Assembly (NCBI GenBank): GCA_020846435.1
Contig: JADLDY010000023.1
Location: forward strand, 1 to 32,798
Direction: 5' to 3'
From: Deltaproteobacteria bacterium
GTDB taxonomy: Bacteria > Desulfobacterota > GWC2-55-46
DNA length: 32,798 nt
The notes below the pieces were generated by a model. It did not search any database, was not told where the DNA came from, and saw nothing but the letters and a program-made list of their open reading frames with translations. Position numbers and translations under genes: made by a program. Below, piece by piece: positions 1 to 8,185 of this stretch (position 1 is the first letter of the stretch; each line of letters starts with the position of its first letter).

Positions 1-77
<77 letters not shown>

Positions 78-141
78 TCTTGGAAAATCGTGAGTTCAGT
101 AAAATAACACAACGGCAAGAAGCTTTCCAGAAAAAACCGGA

Positions 142-492
142 TCAGACCAGCATTTTTTTAATCTGCGTGAGCTCTTTTTTGATGGATTTGAGCGCCGTCT
201 GGAACTGCTTTTCATTGAAGCCGAAATCCAGCTGCTTCGTCCTCTCGGCCTGTATCTCTTTTATCTTCTTCTTCGCTCCGTCTAAAGTAAAGCCTTCCTT
301 GTAAAGGAGGCGCTTTATGTCGAGGATGAGCTCGATGTCCCGCCTGCTGTAAACCCTCTGCTTGGTCAGGGACTTGCGCGGGCTTATTATCTTAAACTCG
401 CTCTCCCAGTATCTGAGAACGTAAGGCTTTACCTTCGTGAGGGAAGCTACCTCGCCGATCTTGAAGTACAGTTTATCGGGTATCTGCGTCAT
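142..492 (-). CDS. MerR-family transcriptional regulator
   Basis: The product has 116 residues. The N-terminal half is a MerR winged helix-turn-helix: 'KIGEVASLTKVKPYVLRYWE' near residues 11-30 is the canonical MerR recognition region, followed by the wing (SRRDIELILDIKRLLYKEGFTL). The C-terminal part is a short Lys/Glu-rich helix that probably dimerises as a coiled coil. There is no effector-binding domain and no cysteine metal site, so the signal it senses, if any, cannot be read. It is the last gene of the thrS-infC-rpmI-rplT-pheS-pheT-ihfA series, about 47 bp after ihfA. A small MerR protein next to ihfA is a recurring arrangement in deltaproteobacteria (from memory). The targets are unknown. 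Confidence 0.88.
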   Translation of the reverse strand: MTQIPDKLYFKIGEVASLTKVKPYVLRYWESEFKIISPRKSLTKQRVYSRRDIELILDIKRLLYKEGFTLDGAKKKIKEIQAERTKQLDFGFNEKQFQTALKSIKKELTQIKKMLV

Positions 493-539
493 CTGAGGGC
501 CTTTACCTTCAGGAGCGCGGCTCGCGTTCTATTGGTCTT

Positions 540-854
540 TCAGGCCTGGGTAGTGGGCTGGGCGGCCGGAGTAGAAGGAGCCTGGTTTATGGCTTTCTTG
601 AGGAGCTGGCTGGCCTTGAAAGTCATAACGCGCCTCTGCTCTATCGTTATCTCGTTGCCTGTCTGGGGGTTTCTGCCCCGCCTGGCTCTCTTCTGCCTGG
701 TGGTGAAGTTGCCGAATCCGGAGATCTTGACCTTCTCGCCGCCCTCGAGGGTGGTCTTGATGGTCTCGAATATCTCCTCGATGACCGCTGAAACGTCCTT
801 TTTCGAGAAACCCACCTTCTCGAATACTATTTCCACGATGTCCGCCTTGGTCAT
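540..854 (-). CDS. ihfA: Integration host factor alpha subunit (HU/IHF family)
   Basis: This is a 104-residue DNA-bending protein of the HU/IHF family that acts in the nucleoid, in recombination and as an architectural transcription factor. The sequence shows the N-terminal helices (MTKADIVEIVFEKVGFSKKD), the conserved GEKVKISGFGNFTTRQKRARRGRNPQTG beta-arm segment with the DNA-intercalating Pro in RNPQTG, and a C-terminal helix (FKASQLLKKAIN). A Pro/Ala/Thr tail follows. The start at 854 is preferred over an upstream ATG at 869 because a strong GAGGAGG site lies 6 nt upstream of it. The position directly after pheT is the classical ihfA location, which supports alpha over beta or HU. Confidence 0.93.
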   Translation of the reverse strand: MTKADIVEIVFEKVGFSKKDVSAVIEEIFETIKTTLEGGEKVKISGFGNFTTRQKRARRGRNPQTGNEITIEQRRVMTFKASQLLKKAINQAPSTPAAQPTTQA

Positions 855-894
855 AGTAAACCTCCTCATTAAAAAAAACGCGGCTTTAATTATG

Positions 895-3279
895 TCAGAC
901 CCGTATCTGGGCCTTGAACCTGTCGGTCAGCTCTTTGACGACCCTGGAGTGCATATCGTCGACTTCCTGGGCCGTCAGGGTCCGCTCCATCGACCTGTAA
1001 GTCACGCGGACGGCGAGAGAACGGGAGCCCTGGGGAATATTTCCACCGTAGTATACATCAAACAATTCAACTTTATCAATAAGTTTCGTATCTAATTTTT
1101 GAACCGTCCTCAAGATATCAGCGAAGGGCGCGCCCTCGTCAATTACAAAGGCGATGTCCCTCGCGGACTCAGGGAACCTCGGCAGCTGAGCGTATTTTTT
1201 CGGCCTTCCGTACATCTCCATGAGCGCGTCTACGTCGAGCTCGAAGACATAAGCGGGCTTCTTGAGGCCGTACTTCTCCCAGAGTTCAGGGTGCAGCTCG
1301 CCAAGGAAACCGGCGGGTTTGCCACCGACTTTCAGGAGCGCCGACTTTCCAGGATGCAGCAGGGGGTGCTCTATCGGCGCGAACTCGGCCTTCTCTATGC
1401 CGAGGGAATCGAGGAGCTTTTCGACCGCTCCCTTGGCGTCGAAGAAATCGACCCAGTCCCTGGGGAACAACCACAGAGGCTCGAACCTCTGCCCGTAGAG
1501 GAGGCCCGAGACCCTCCACTTCTCCTGCGGCAGGCGGCCTGAGTCGATAAATACAGGAGCGAACTCGAATATCCTCACCTCTTCGGTCTTTCTGGCGAGG
1601 TTGTACTTAAGGTTGTCAAGGAGAGACGGCACGAGGGAGTCCCTCATGACAGACTGCTCCTCTGTGAGCGGATTCAAAAGAGAGACGCCCTTTTTATCGG
1701 CCGGGCCGGATACAAGGAACGAGTCCTTCGATACAAAGCTGTAATTTATGACCTCCATGAAGCCTGAGGCCGCAAGAAGGGCCTTTGAGAGCCTCCTTAT
1801 GGAGGAGAGCCTTCCGGGCTGACCCGGGATAAGGCGCGCCACAGGCAGGGTCGTCGGGATGTTGTTGTAGCCGAAGACCCTGGCGACCTCCTCTATGAGG
1901 TCTGTCTCCGTCTTTATATCCATCCTGTAGGAAGGAGCGAGAGCGCTTATGATGCCGGAGGCCGAGGCCTCGGCGCTTATCCTGAGCTTTCTGAATATGT
2001 CGAGTATATCTTGAGCGGAAACATGCGCGCCAAGGAGGTCGGTCGCCCTCTTTACCCTGAAGTCTATGTGCAATGGCTGGAACTTGACCGGATAGACGTC
2101 CATGACGCCTCTGGCCACCCATCCGCCGGCGAGCTTGTTTATGAGGTGGGCCGCCATCTCGAGGGCCTTCAACACCCCTTCCATGTCGACTCCGCGCTCG
2201 AACCTGAAGGACGAATCAGAGGAGAGGCCGAGCTTCCTCGAGGTGCGCCTTACGCTCGAAGGGTCGAACCACGCGCTCTCAAGGAGGACCGTCGTGGTCG
2301 TCTCTGTAACCTCCGTCTCCTTGCCGCCCATCACTCCGGCGACGGCCACTGGGCGCGTCGAATCTGCGATGACCAGCATGGAGTCGTCAAGCGCCCTCTC
2401 CCTGCCGTCTATCGTCACTATCTTCTCGCCGGTGGCGGCCTGCCTCACGACGATCTTCTTGCCGGTTATTTTAGAAAGGTCAAAGGCGTGCATCGGCTGG
2501 CCGGTCTCTATGAGCACGAGGTTCGTGACGTCGACGACGTTGTTAATAGACCTTATGCCGTGGGCCTCCAGCCTCTGGCGTATGTGCTCAGGAGAGGGAC
2601 CGATCGTCACTCCCTCTATGACCCTCGCCGTGTATCTCCTGCAATGGGCGTCTGGGGCTATCTCGACGGACGCAAAGGCGCCGACAGGCTCTTCCCCTTC
2701 GTCCACAGGGAAGTCTTTGTCATGGAATACGGCCGCGCTTATTGCCGCAGCCTCCCTTGCCATGCCCTTTATCGAAAGCAGGTCAGCCCTGTTCGGGGTG
2801 ACCCCAGCCTCGAACATGTAATCAGAGCCGATAAGGCCGCCAAAGTCCTGGCCCAATGGCGTATCAGGGGAGAGTATCAGTATGCCCTCTGAAGTGTCCT
2901 TGAGGCCGAGCTCGACCTCGGAGCACATCATGCCCTCTGACTCCACTCCCCTTATCTTCGACCTCTTTATCTTGAAGCCGCCTGGAAGCTCCGCGCCGAT
3001 GGTTGCGAGCGCGACCCTGTCGCCAGGCTTCATGTTCCTGGCCCCGCAGACGATCGAGAGCTCATCTTTGCCGGTCGTGACCTTGCACAAGGAGAGCTTG
3101 TCGGCGTTGGGGTGCTTGTCAATGGTCAAGACAGAGGCCGTGACGACCCCGGTGAAGTCAGCGCCAGTCTTCTTCACCGACTCTATCTCTGTGCCGGACA
3201 TGGTCAGTTTTTCGGCGAGCTCGGAGGGCGATGGGGCGCCCTCGAGATACTCTTTTAGCCAGTTGTAGCTGAACAGCAT
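895..3279 (-). CDS. pheT: Phenylalanyl-tRNA synthetase beta subunit
   Basis: The 794-residue product is normal length for bacterial PheT. Together with PheS it forms the alpha2beta2 enzyme that charges tRNA-Phe in the cytoplasm. Visible domains in order are an N-terminal EMAP/OB-type tRNA-binding domain (about residues 40-150, with GARN and GVESEGMMCSEVELGL), the B3/B4 editing domain (about 210-380), the B5 domain (about 400-470), the core synthetase-like domain (about 480-690) and the C-terminal ferredoxin-fold anticodon-binding domain (about 700-794, with PRFPESARDIAFV). The ATG at 3279 follows an AAGGAT ribosome site. A 166-bp gap separates it from pheS, longer than other gaps in this operon and without a recognisable signal. 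Confidence 0.97.
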   Translation of the reverse strand: MLFSYNWLKEYLEGAPSPSELAEKLTMSGTEIESVKKTGADFTGVVTASVLTIDKHPNADKLSLCKVTTGKDELSIVCGARNMKPGDRVALATIGAELPGGFKIKRSKIRGVESEGMMCSEVELGLKDTSEGILILSPDTPLGQDFGGLIGSDYMFEAGVTPNRADLLSIKGMAREAAAISAAVFHDKDFPVDEGEEPVGAFASVEIAPDAHCRRYTARVIEGVTIGPSPEHIRQRLEAHGIRSINNVVDVTNLVLIETGQPMHAFDLSKITGKKIVVRQAATGEKIVTIDGRERALDDSMLVIADSTRPVAVAGVMGGKETEVTETTTTVLLESAWFDPSSVRRTSRKLGLSSDSSFRFERGVDMEGVLKALEMAAHLINKLAGGWVARGVMDVYPVKFQPLHIDFRVKRATDLLGAHVSAQDILDIFRKLRISAEASASGIISALAPSYRMDIKTETDLIEEVARVFGYNNIPTTLPVARLIPGQPGRLSSIRRLSKALLAASGFMEVINYSFVSKDSFLVSGPADKKGVSLLNPLTEEQSVMRDSLVPSLLDNLKYNLARKTEEVRIFEFAPVFIDSGRLPQEKWRVSGLLYGQRFEPLWLFPRDWVDFFDAKGAVEKLLDSLGIEKAEFAPIEHPLLHPGKSALLKVGGKPAGFLGELHPELWEKYGLKKPAYVFELDVDALMEMYGRPKKYAQLPRFPESARDIAFVIDEGAPFADILRTVQKLDTKLIDKVELFDVYYGGNIPQGSRSLAVRVTYRSMERTLTAQEVDDMHSRVVKELTDRFKAQIRV

Positions 3280-3445
3280 CTAATAATATCCTTTTTGATT
3301 GATGTAGACTCTGACCGGCCGATCATGCGTCTTCGCTATCGCGCGAAGCAAACCCTGAGGACGCGAAAGAGAAACGGCTGCGCCGCCATACACACATTAA
3401 CGCAGGCAGAGCGCGGTTCGATCAGGTATTTTATGCAATAGAATC

Positions 3446-4462
3446 TTAGAATTGGCGCAGAAACCTCAAGTCGTTCTCGAAGAACATGCGTATGTCCTCG
3501 ATCCCGTACTTGAGCATGGCTATCCTCTCGATGCCGAGTCCGAAGGCAAAGCCCGTGTACTCCTCAGGGTCGTACTTCACCGACCTGAAGACCTCGGGGT
3601 GTATCATGCCCGCGCCCAAAATCTCAAGCCAGCCGCTGCCCTTGCAGACGCGGCAGCCCGAACCATTGCACATGACGCAGCGAATGTCTATCTCGGCGCT
3701 CGGCTCGGTAAACGGGAAGAAGCTCGGCCTGAAGCGTATCTCGGTCTTTTCTCCGAAAAGGCTGTGCAGGAAATGGGTAAGGACGCCCTTGAGGTTGCTG
3801 AAGGTCACGCCCTTGTCGACCATGAAGCCCTCGACCTGATGGAACATCGGCGTGTGCGTGATGTCGGAATCCCGCCTGTAAACGGTCCCCGGCGCGATGA
3901 CGCGAAGAGGCGGCCTCTCCTTTTCCATGACCCTTATCTGTACGGGGGATGTATGGGTGCGAAGGAGCACCTCGTCGTTTACATAGAAGGTATCCTGCAT
4001 GTCTCTGGCAGGATGGTCTTTTGGAAGGTTTAAAGCTTCAAAATTATAATAATCGAGTTCTACCTCCGGGCCTTCGGCAACGTCGAACCCGAGCCCGGAG
4101 AAAATCTCTTCAATCTCCTCCATCACCTGGGTAACGGGATGGAGCCTGCCAGGGCGCACGCGCCTGCCCGGCAGGGTTATGTCAACGCGCTCATTCCTGA
4201 GCTTCTCCGCCCTGCCTGCGGCCTCGATCGAGGCGATCTTCGCGTCAAAAGCCTCCTCAAGGGTGGCCTTCACCGCGTTTATCGCCTCTCCAGCCTTCTT
4301 TCTCTCTTCAGGGGAAAGCGCCCCCAGCTCCTTGAGGAGCGAGGCGACAGAACCCTTCCTGCCGAGGTACTTCGTCTTTACCTGGAGAGCGTCTTCGATG
4401 ACAGAGGCGCCGGAGAGTTCTCCAAGCGCCTCGGAGGCGAGCTTTTCAAGCCGCCCGCTCAT
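3446..4462 (-). CDS. pheS: Phenylalanyl-tRNA synthetase alpha subunit
   Basis: The 338-residue product is the catalytic alpha subunit of the class II synthetase that attaches Phe to tRNA-Phe. The N-terminal coiled-coil tRNA-binding region (about residues 1-90, with KYLGRKGSV) is followed by the catalytic core with [12 protein letters not shown] and [12 protein letters not shown] (motif 2 region), [10 protein letters not shown] and the C-terminal motif 3 [33 protein letters not shown] cysteine cluster in the core is seen in many PheS proteins. The start codon overlaps the rplT stop by 4 bp (ATGA), indicating translational coupling to L20. Confidence 0.97.
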   Translation of the reverse strand: MSGRLEKLASEALGELSGASVIEDALQVKTKYLGRKGSVASLLKELGALSPEERKKAGEAINAVKATLEEAFDAKIASIEAAGRAEKLRNERVDITLPGRRVRPGRLHPVTQVMEEIEEIFSGLGFDVAEGPEVELDYYNFEALNLPKDHPARDMQDTFYVNDEVLLRTHTSPVQIRVMEKERPPLRVIAPGTVYRRDSDITHTPMFHQVEGFMVDKGVTFSNLKGVLTHFLHSLFGEKTEIRFRPSFFPFTEPSAEIDIRCVMCNGSGCRVCKGSGWLEILGAGMIHPEVFRSVKYDPEEYTGFAFGLGIERIAMLKYGIEDIRMFFENDLRFLRQF

Positions 4463-4818
4463 GCGGCAAGGCTGGTCCTTGCGATCTCCACGACCCTGGT
4501 AAACCCGGCCGGGTCCTTTATGGCCATATCGGCGAGAGCCTTCCTGTCGATGACGACATTAGCCCTGAGAAGCCCGTTCATCAGGCGGCTGTAAGTTATG
4601 TCGTTGATCCTGGCGGCCGCGTTGATCCTGGCTATCCAGAGGCTCCTGATCTCCCTCTTCTTCGTGCGCCTGTGAGCGTACGCGTAGACCAGAGCCCTGT
4701 CAACGGCTTCCGTGGCTATGCGGTAGAGAGTTCCACGGCCGGCTCTGAAGCCTTTAGCGGCTTTAAGTACCTTCTTCTTTTTCTTCTTGGCGTTTACGCC
4801 CCTTTTTACCCTCGGCAT
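4459..4818 (-). CDS. rplT: 50S ribosomal protein L20
   Basis: The 119-residue protein is very basic and of normal L20 length. It begins [29 protein letters not shown], the conserved extended N-terminus that binds 23S rRNA, and continues with the globular domain ([20 protein letters not shown]). L20 is an early assembly protein of the large subunit. In E. coli it also represses the rpmI-rplT unit translationally; no such element was located here. It lies 111 bp downstream of rpmI and overlaps pheS by 4 bp. Confidence 0.98.
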   Translation of the reverse strand: MPRVKRGVNAKKKKKKVLKAAKGFRAGRGTLYRIATEAVDRALVYAYAHRRTKKREIRSLWIARINAAARINDITYSRLMNGLLRANVVIDRKALADMAIKDPAGFTRVVEIARTSLAA

Positions 4819-4929
4819 GACTGATGCGCTCCTCGTTTCTTGGATTATACAGACACGACGGCAAAAAAGCCGCGAGTGTCATAGGTGTAACAGGCCAGCT
4901 GAGTCTCCCCGGCTGACCGCTGAAAAAGC

Positions 4930-5127
4930 TCAGGCGTAAGGAATGAGCTTTTTGATGGACTTTTCGTGCGTCTCTGAAATAAGGCCGCTCTGCCTCAAAT
5001 TCCTCTTCACCTTCTTGGCCTTGCTGGTAAGGATATGCCGCATACCAGCCTTTCCTCTCTTGACCTTACCGGTCCCGGTGAGCTTGAACCTCTTGGCAGC
5101 GCCCTTGTTAGTCTTAAGCTTCGGCAT
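4930..5127 (-). CDS. rpmI: 50S ribosomal protein L35
   Basis: This is a 65-residue basic protein with the L35 signature: [22 protein letters not shown] at the N-terminus, [16 protein letters not shown] in the middle and a KLIPYA C-terminus. It is a structural component of the large ribosomal subunit. It starts 2 bp after the infC stop codon, so it is almost certainly translated from the same message. The infC-rpmI-rplT trio is universal in bacteria. Confidence 0.98.
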   Translation of the reverse strand: MPKLKTNKGAAKRFKLTGTGKVKRGKAGMRHILTSKAKKVKRNLRQSGLISETHEKSIKKLIPYA

Positions 5128-5129
5128 CT

Positions 5130-5720
5130 TTACTCCTTCTTCTCGGCCTGGCTCTGCGCTTCGTACTCAGCCAGCGCGGCCGCCTCTGTTTTTGCTTTTT
5201 CAACCTTCTGCGGTGCAGGTGCTACTATCATGGTCATTGAGCGGCCTTCGAGCTTGGGAGCCGTCTCTATTGTCGCCATGTCCTTGAGCTCTTCAGCGAC
5301 ACGCTTCAACATGCCCATGCCGAGTTCGGTATGGGTTATCTCGCGGCCCTTGAACATTATAAGTATCTTTACCTTGTCGCCGTCCTCAAGGAACCTCTTT
5401 ATGTTGCGCAGCTTGAACTGGAAGTCGTGCTCTTCAGTCTTGCCGCGAAGCTTCATCTCCTTGACGCTGATAACGGTCTGCTTCTTCTTGGCCTCCTTGG
5501 CCTTCTTGCTCATCTGGTACTTGAACTTGCCATAGTCCATTATACGGCAGACCGGCGGGGTCGCAGTAGGGGCTACTTCAACGAGGTCGAGCCCTGCTGT
5601 CTCCGCGGCAGTCAAAGCGTCCCTCGTGGCCAGGACACCCATCTGGTTGCCGTCGGCGTCGATGACCCTGACCTGCGGCACCCTGATCATCCGGTTTATT
5701 CTTACGGTATCCTTAGCTAT
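5130..5720 (-). CDS. infC: Translation initiation factor IF-3, probable ATA start codon
   Basis: IF-3 binds the 30S subunit, keeps subunits apart and checks start-codon/initiator-tRNA pairing. The N-domain ([24 protein letters not shown]), the Lys-rich linker ([12 protein letters not shown]) and the C-domain ([33 protein letters not shown]) are all present. The natural N-terminus ([15 protein letters not shown]) is preceded in frame by ATA at 5718-5720, about 11 nt after an AGGAGG. No ATG lies in frame until the internal Met of RMIRVPQ. A GTG at 5727-5729 is only 2 nt from the ribosome site, so it is a poor choice. Non-canonical AUU/AUA/AUC starts are known for infC, where IF-3 discriminates against its own start codon. 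It begins about 20 bp after thrS. Confidence 0.93.
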   Translation of the reverse strand: MAKDTVRINRMIRVPQVRVIDADGNQMGVLATRDALTAAETAGLDLVEVAPTATPPVCRIMDYGKFKYQMSKKAKEAKKKQTVISVKEMKLRGKTEEHDFQFKLRNIKRFLEDGDKVKILIMFKGREITHTELGMGMLKRVAEELKDMATIETAPKLEGRSMTMIVAPAPQKVEKAKTEAAALAEYEAQSQAEKKE

Positions 5721-5739
5721 AAAATTCACCCCCTCCTGA

Positions 5740-7674
5740 TTACGGCGCCTGGTTCGTCTTGACGCCTGGCCGGTTCTCGGCCGCAATTACAGCAAGGAAC
5801 TCGTCGACCGGCATGGCAGGAAGTGTCGCCCCGCCTCTGAGCCTCGGAGCCACCTGCCCTGTTTCAGTCTCCTTGTCGCCTATGACAAGCTGGTACGGTA
5901 TCTTCTGCAGCTGCGCTTCTCTTATCTTGAAGCCCAGCTTCTCGTTCCTTATATCAAGCTCGGCCCTTATTCCCTCGGCGCGAAGCTTCTTGTAGACTTC
6001 GGTCGCGAACTCGTCGTTCCTCTCGGTGACCGTCAGCACGACGGCCTGCACAGGCGCGAGCCAGACAGGGAAAGCCCCGGCGTAATGCTCGACCAGGCAG
6101 CCGAAGAACCTCTCAAGGGAGCCCATGAGAGCCCTGTGTATCATTATGGGACGGCTTTCGCCGCCGTTTTCGTCCCTGTATGTTACGTCGAAACGCTCTG
6201 GCAGGTTGAAGTCGACCTGTATGGTCGAGCACTGCCAGCTCCTGCCGATGACGTCCTTTATCTTTATGTCTATCTTCGGGCCGTAGAAGACGCCCTCGCC
6301 CGGGTCTATGCTGTACTTCAAGCCCTGAGATTCGAGCGCGCCTTTCAAGGCGGCTTCGGCCTTTGCCCAGTTTGCGAGGTCGCCGACGTACTTTTCCGGC
6401 CTGGTGCTTAAGTATATATCAAAATCATTGAATCCAAAAGAATTTAATATGAAAACGACGAATTTGAGGACGCCCTTTATCTCATCTTCGAGCTGAGCGG
6501 GTGTCGTAAAAATATGCGCGTCGTCCTGCGTGAAGCCCCTGACCCTCAAAAGGCCGTGGAGCGCGCCGGAACGCTCGTACCTGTAAACGGTCCCGAGCTC
6601 GGCGTACCTTATGGGCAGGTCGCGATAGCTCTTGAGGCCGGTCTTGTAGATCTGTATGTGGAACGGGCAGTTCATCGGCTTTACGATGTAGTCCTGCCCT
6701 TCTACGTCCATCGGGGAGTAGAGGTTTTCCCTGTAAAAATCCCAGTGGCCGCTCGTCTTCCAGAGATCAAGGTTTGCCACATGGGGAGTGTAAACGACCG
6801 AGTAGTCGCTCTTCGCGTGCTCGGCCTTCCAGAAGTTCTCTATTATCCCTCTTATGGTCGCGCCCCTGGGGTGCCAGAGCACGAGGCCCGAGCCTATGTT
6901 CTCGCTGGTCGAGAACAGGTCGAGCTCTCTGCCAAGCTTCCTGTGGTCCCTTCTCTTGGCTTCCTCAATCCTCTCCAGATAGGCTTTGAGCTCGTCCTTG
7001 GTGAAAAAGGCCGTGCCGTAAACCCTCTGGAGCATCTTGTTCTTCTCGTCGCCCTTCCAGTACGCCCCTGCCGTGCCTGTGAGCTTGAACGCCTTTATCC
7101 AGCCGGTGGACGGAAGGTGCGGCCCGCGGCAGAGGTCGACGAAGCCTGACTGCCTGTAAACGCTGAAGGCTTCAGCGTCGAGCCCGGAGATTATCTCTTC
7201 CTTGTAGCCCTCGCCCATCCCCCTGAAAAGCTCAAGAGCCTCGGCCCTGGACATGTCCTCGCGCTTGAACTGGTGGTCGCCCTTTATTATCTCCTTCATC
7301 CTGGCCTCGATCTTCTCGAGGTCTTCAGGCGTGAAAGGCTTTTCAACGTCAAAATCGTAGTAGAAGCCGTCCTCTATTGCAGGGCCTATGGTGACCTTGA
7401 CCCCGGGGTAGAGCGACTGCACGGCCTCGGCGAGGACATGGGCGGCCGAGTGCCTCAATATATCGCGGGCCTCGGCGGTGTCGACGGTTATGGCCTCTAT
7501 CTTTTTAGGGCCGCCGTCCCCGAGAGCGCTTCCAAGGTCTTTTAACGCGCCGTCGACTTTCACGGCAACGGACTTCTTGAGAAGGTCCCTGTCATGGGCC
7601 TTCAAGACCTCGAAAAAGGAGCTCTCCTTTTTAAAGTCCCCTTCTTCTCCGGTCGAAAAAAGTACCTTTGTCAT
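5740..7674 (-). CDS. thrS: Threonyl-tRNA synthetase
   Basis: The 644-residue product is full length. It charges tRNA-Thr and edits mischarged Ser-tRNA. It has an N-terminal TGS domain (about residues 1-65), the editing/SAD domain with the HSAAH zinc-type motif near residue 75, and the class II catalytic core with VKPMNCPFH (zinc Cys), LHGLLRVRGFTQDDAHIF (motif 2) and the motif 3 region near IMIHRALMGSLERFFG. The C-terminal anticodon-binding domain (about 545-644, PVWLAPVQAVVLTV) is intact. It heads the translation operon. A strong intrinsic terminator lies about 70 bp upstream of the start, so thrS must have its own promoter in that gap or be read through or attenuated from the tRNA-Val promoter. 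Confidence 0.97.
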   Translation of the reverse strand: MTKVLFSTGEEGDFKKESSFFEVLKAHDRDLLKKSVAVKVDGALKDLGSALGDGGPKKIEAITVDTAEARDILRHSAAHVLAEAVQSLYPGVKVTIGPAIEDGFYYDFDVEKPFTPEDLEKIEARMKEIIKGDHQFKREDMSRAEALELFRGMGEGYKEEIISGLDAEAFSVYRQSGFVDLCRGPHLPSTGWIKAFKLTGTAGAYWKGDEKNKMLQRVYGTAFFTKDELKAYLERIEEAKRRDHRKLGRELDLFSTSENIGSGLVLWHPRGATIRGIIENFWKAEHAKSDYSVVYTPHVANLDLWKTSGHWDFYRENLYSPMDVEGQDYIVKPMNCPFHIQIYKTGLKSYRDLPIRYAELGTVYRYERSGALHGLLRVRGFTQDDAHIFTTPAQLEDEIKGVLKFVVFILNSFGFNDFDIYLSTRPEKYVGDLANWAKAEAALKGALESQGLKYSIDPGEGVFYGPKIDIKIKDVIGRSWQCSTIQVDFNLPERFDVTYRDENGGESRPIMIHRALMGSLERFFGCLVEHYAGAFPVWLAPVQAVVLTVTERNDEFATEVYKKLRAEGIRAELDIRNEKLGFKIREAQLQKIPYQLVIGDKETETGQVAPRLRGGATLPAMPVDEFLAVIAAENRPGVKTNQAP

Positions 7675-7742
7675 TTAATCTACTTACGGCCCCTTGATCG
7701 CTTGCGCTTCCGGCGGTCTGCCAAACAAAAGCCGCCCAAATC

Positions 7743-7800
7743 AAAAAGGCATCACCCACCACGCAGATGTCCCATGACCGTACTGGCGGTGGATGATACC
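7743..7800 (-). terminator. Intrinsic terminator (or attenuator) between tRNA-Val and thrS
   Basis: On the minus strand a 13-bp stem (GGTATCATCCACC with GGTGGGTGATGCC, two G-T wobbles) closes a loop of about 27 nt and is followed directly by TTTTT. It starts 13 nt after the CCA end of tRNA-Val and ends about 68 nt before the thrS ATG. The simplest reading is a terminator for the tRNA transcript. A regulatory role for thrS is possible. No T-box antiterminator motif was found. Confidence 0.7.
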
Positions 7801-7812
7801 CTCAATTGTATA

Positions 7813-7887
7813 TGGTAGGCACGGGCGGTTTCGAACCGCCGACCTCTACAGTGTCAATGTAGCGCTCTACCCCTGAGCTACGCGCCT
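7813..7887 (-). tRNA. tRNA-Val (anticodon GAC)
   Basis: The minus strand gives a complete cloverleaf. The acceptor AGGCGCG pairs with CGTGCCT (one G-T pair), followed by discriminator A and an encoded CCA. The anticodon stem CTACA/TGTAG encloses the loop TTGACAC, giving anticodon GAC for Val codons GUC/GUU. The T arm GGCGGTTCGAAACCGCC is perfect. A sigma-70-like promoter lies about 110 bp upstream and a terminator immediately downstream. Confidence 0.96.
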
Positions 7888-7996
7888 GAAGTGCCTGTGC
7901 GAGACAACCGGAGCCGGGTGACAAGGCCAGCCCCTTGCTGAAAGACAAAACCGCTTGAGGAAAATGGTTCTTCACAAAGCAGCCTTAGAACCTGTA

Positions 7997-8025
7997 TGTA
8001 TAACCATTTTTGCGTTTTTTGTCAA
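7997..8025 (-). promoter_or_regulatory. Sigma-70-type promoter upstream of tRNA-Val
   Basis: On the minus strand TTGACA (8020-8025) and TATACA (7997-8002) are separated by exactly 17 bp. Predicted transcription begins near 7990, giving a leader of about 100 nt before tRNA-Val that would be removed by processing. No gene or tRNA is recognisable in that leader. Confidence 0.65.
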
Positions 8026-8185
8026 GATTAAGATGCGTTTTTCCTGAAAAAGGCTCAACAAAAGCCGCCCAAGAGCATATCTTAACAAATCCAGCGCCCC
8101 AGATAAACAATATAATGAGTAAAAAGAAGAATTAATCGGTTTTTTACCCTTGAAAAGCGCGAGGCAAACCAATTAAACTCGTGCC

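Noticed and set aside
3280-3445. Regulatory element in the pheS-pheT gap
   Set aside because: Only a short CTTCGC/GCGAAG hairpin is visible, with no T-run and no leader-peptide rich in Phe codons, so a specific regulatory call is not supported.
7675-7812. T-box riboswitch controlling thrS
   Set aside because: The stem-loop before thrS is a plausible terminator, but there is no T-box consensus, no antiterminator bulge and no specifier loop.
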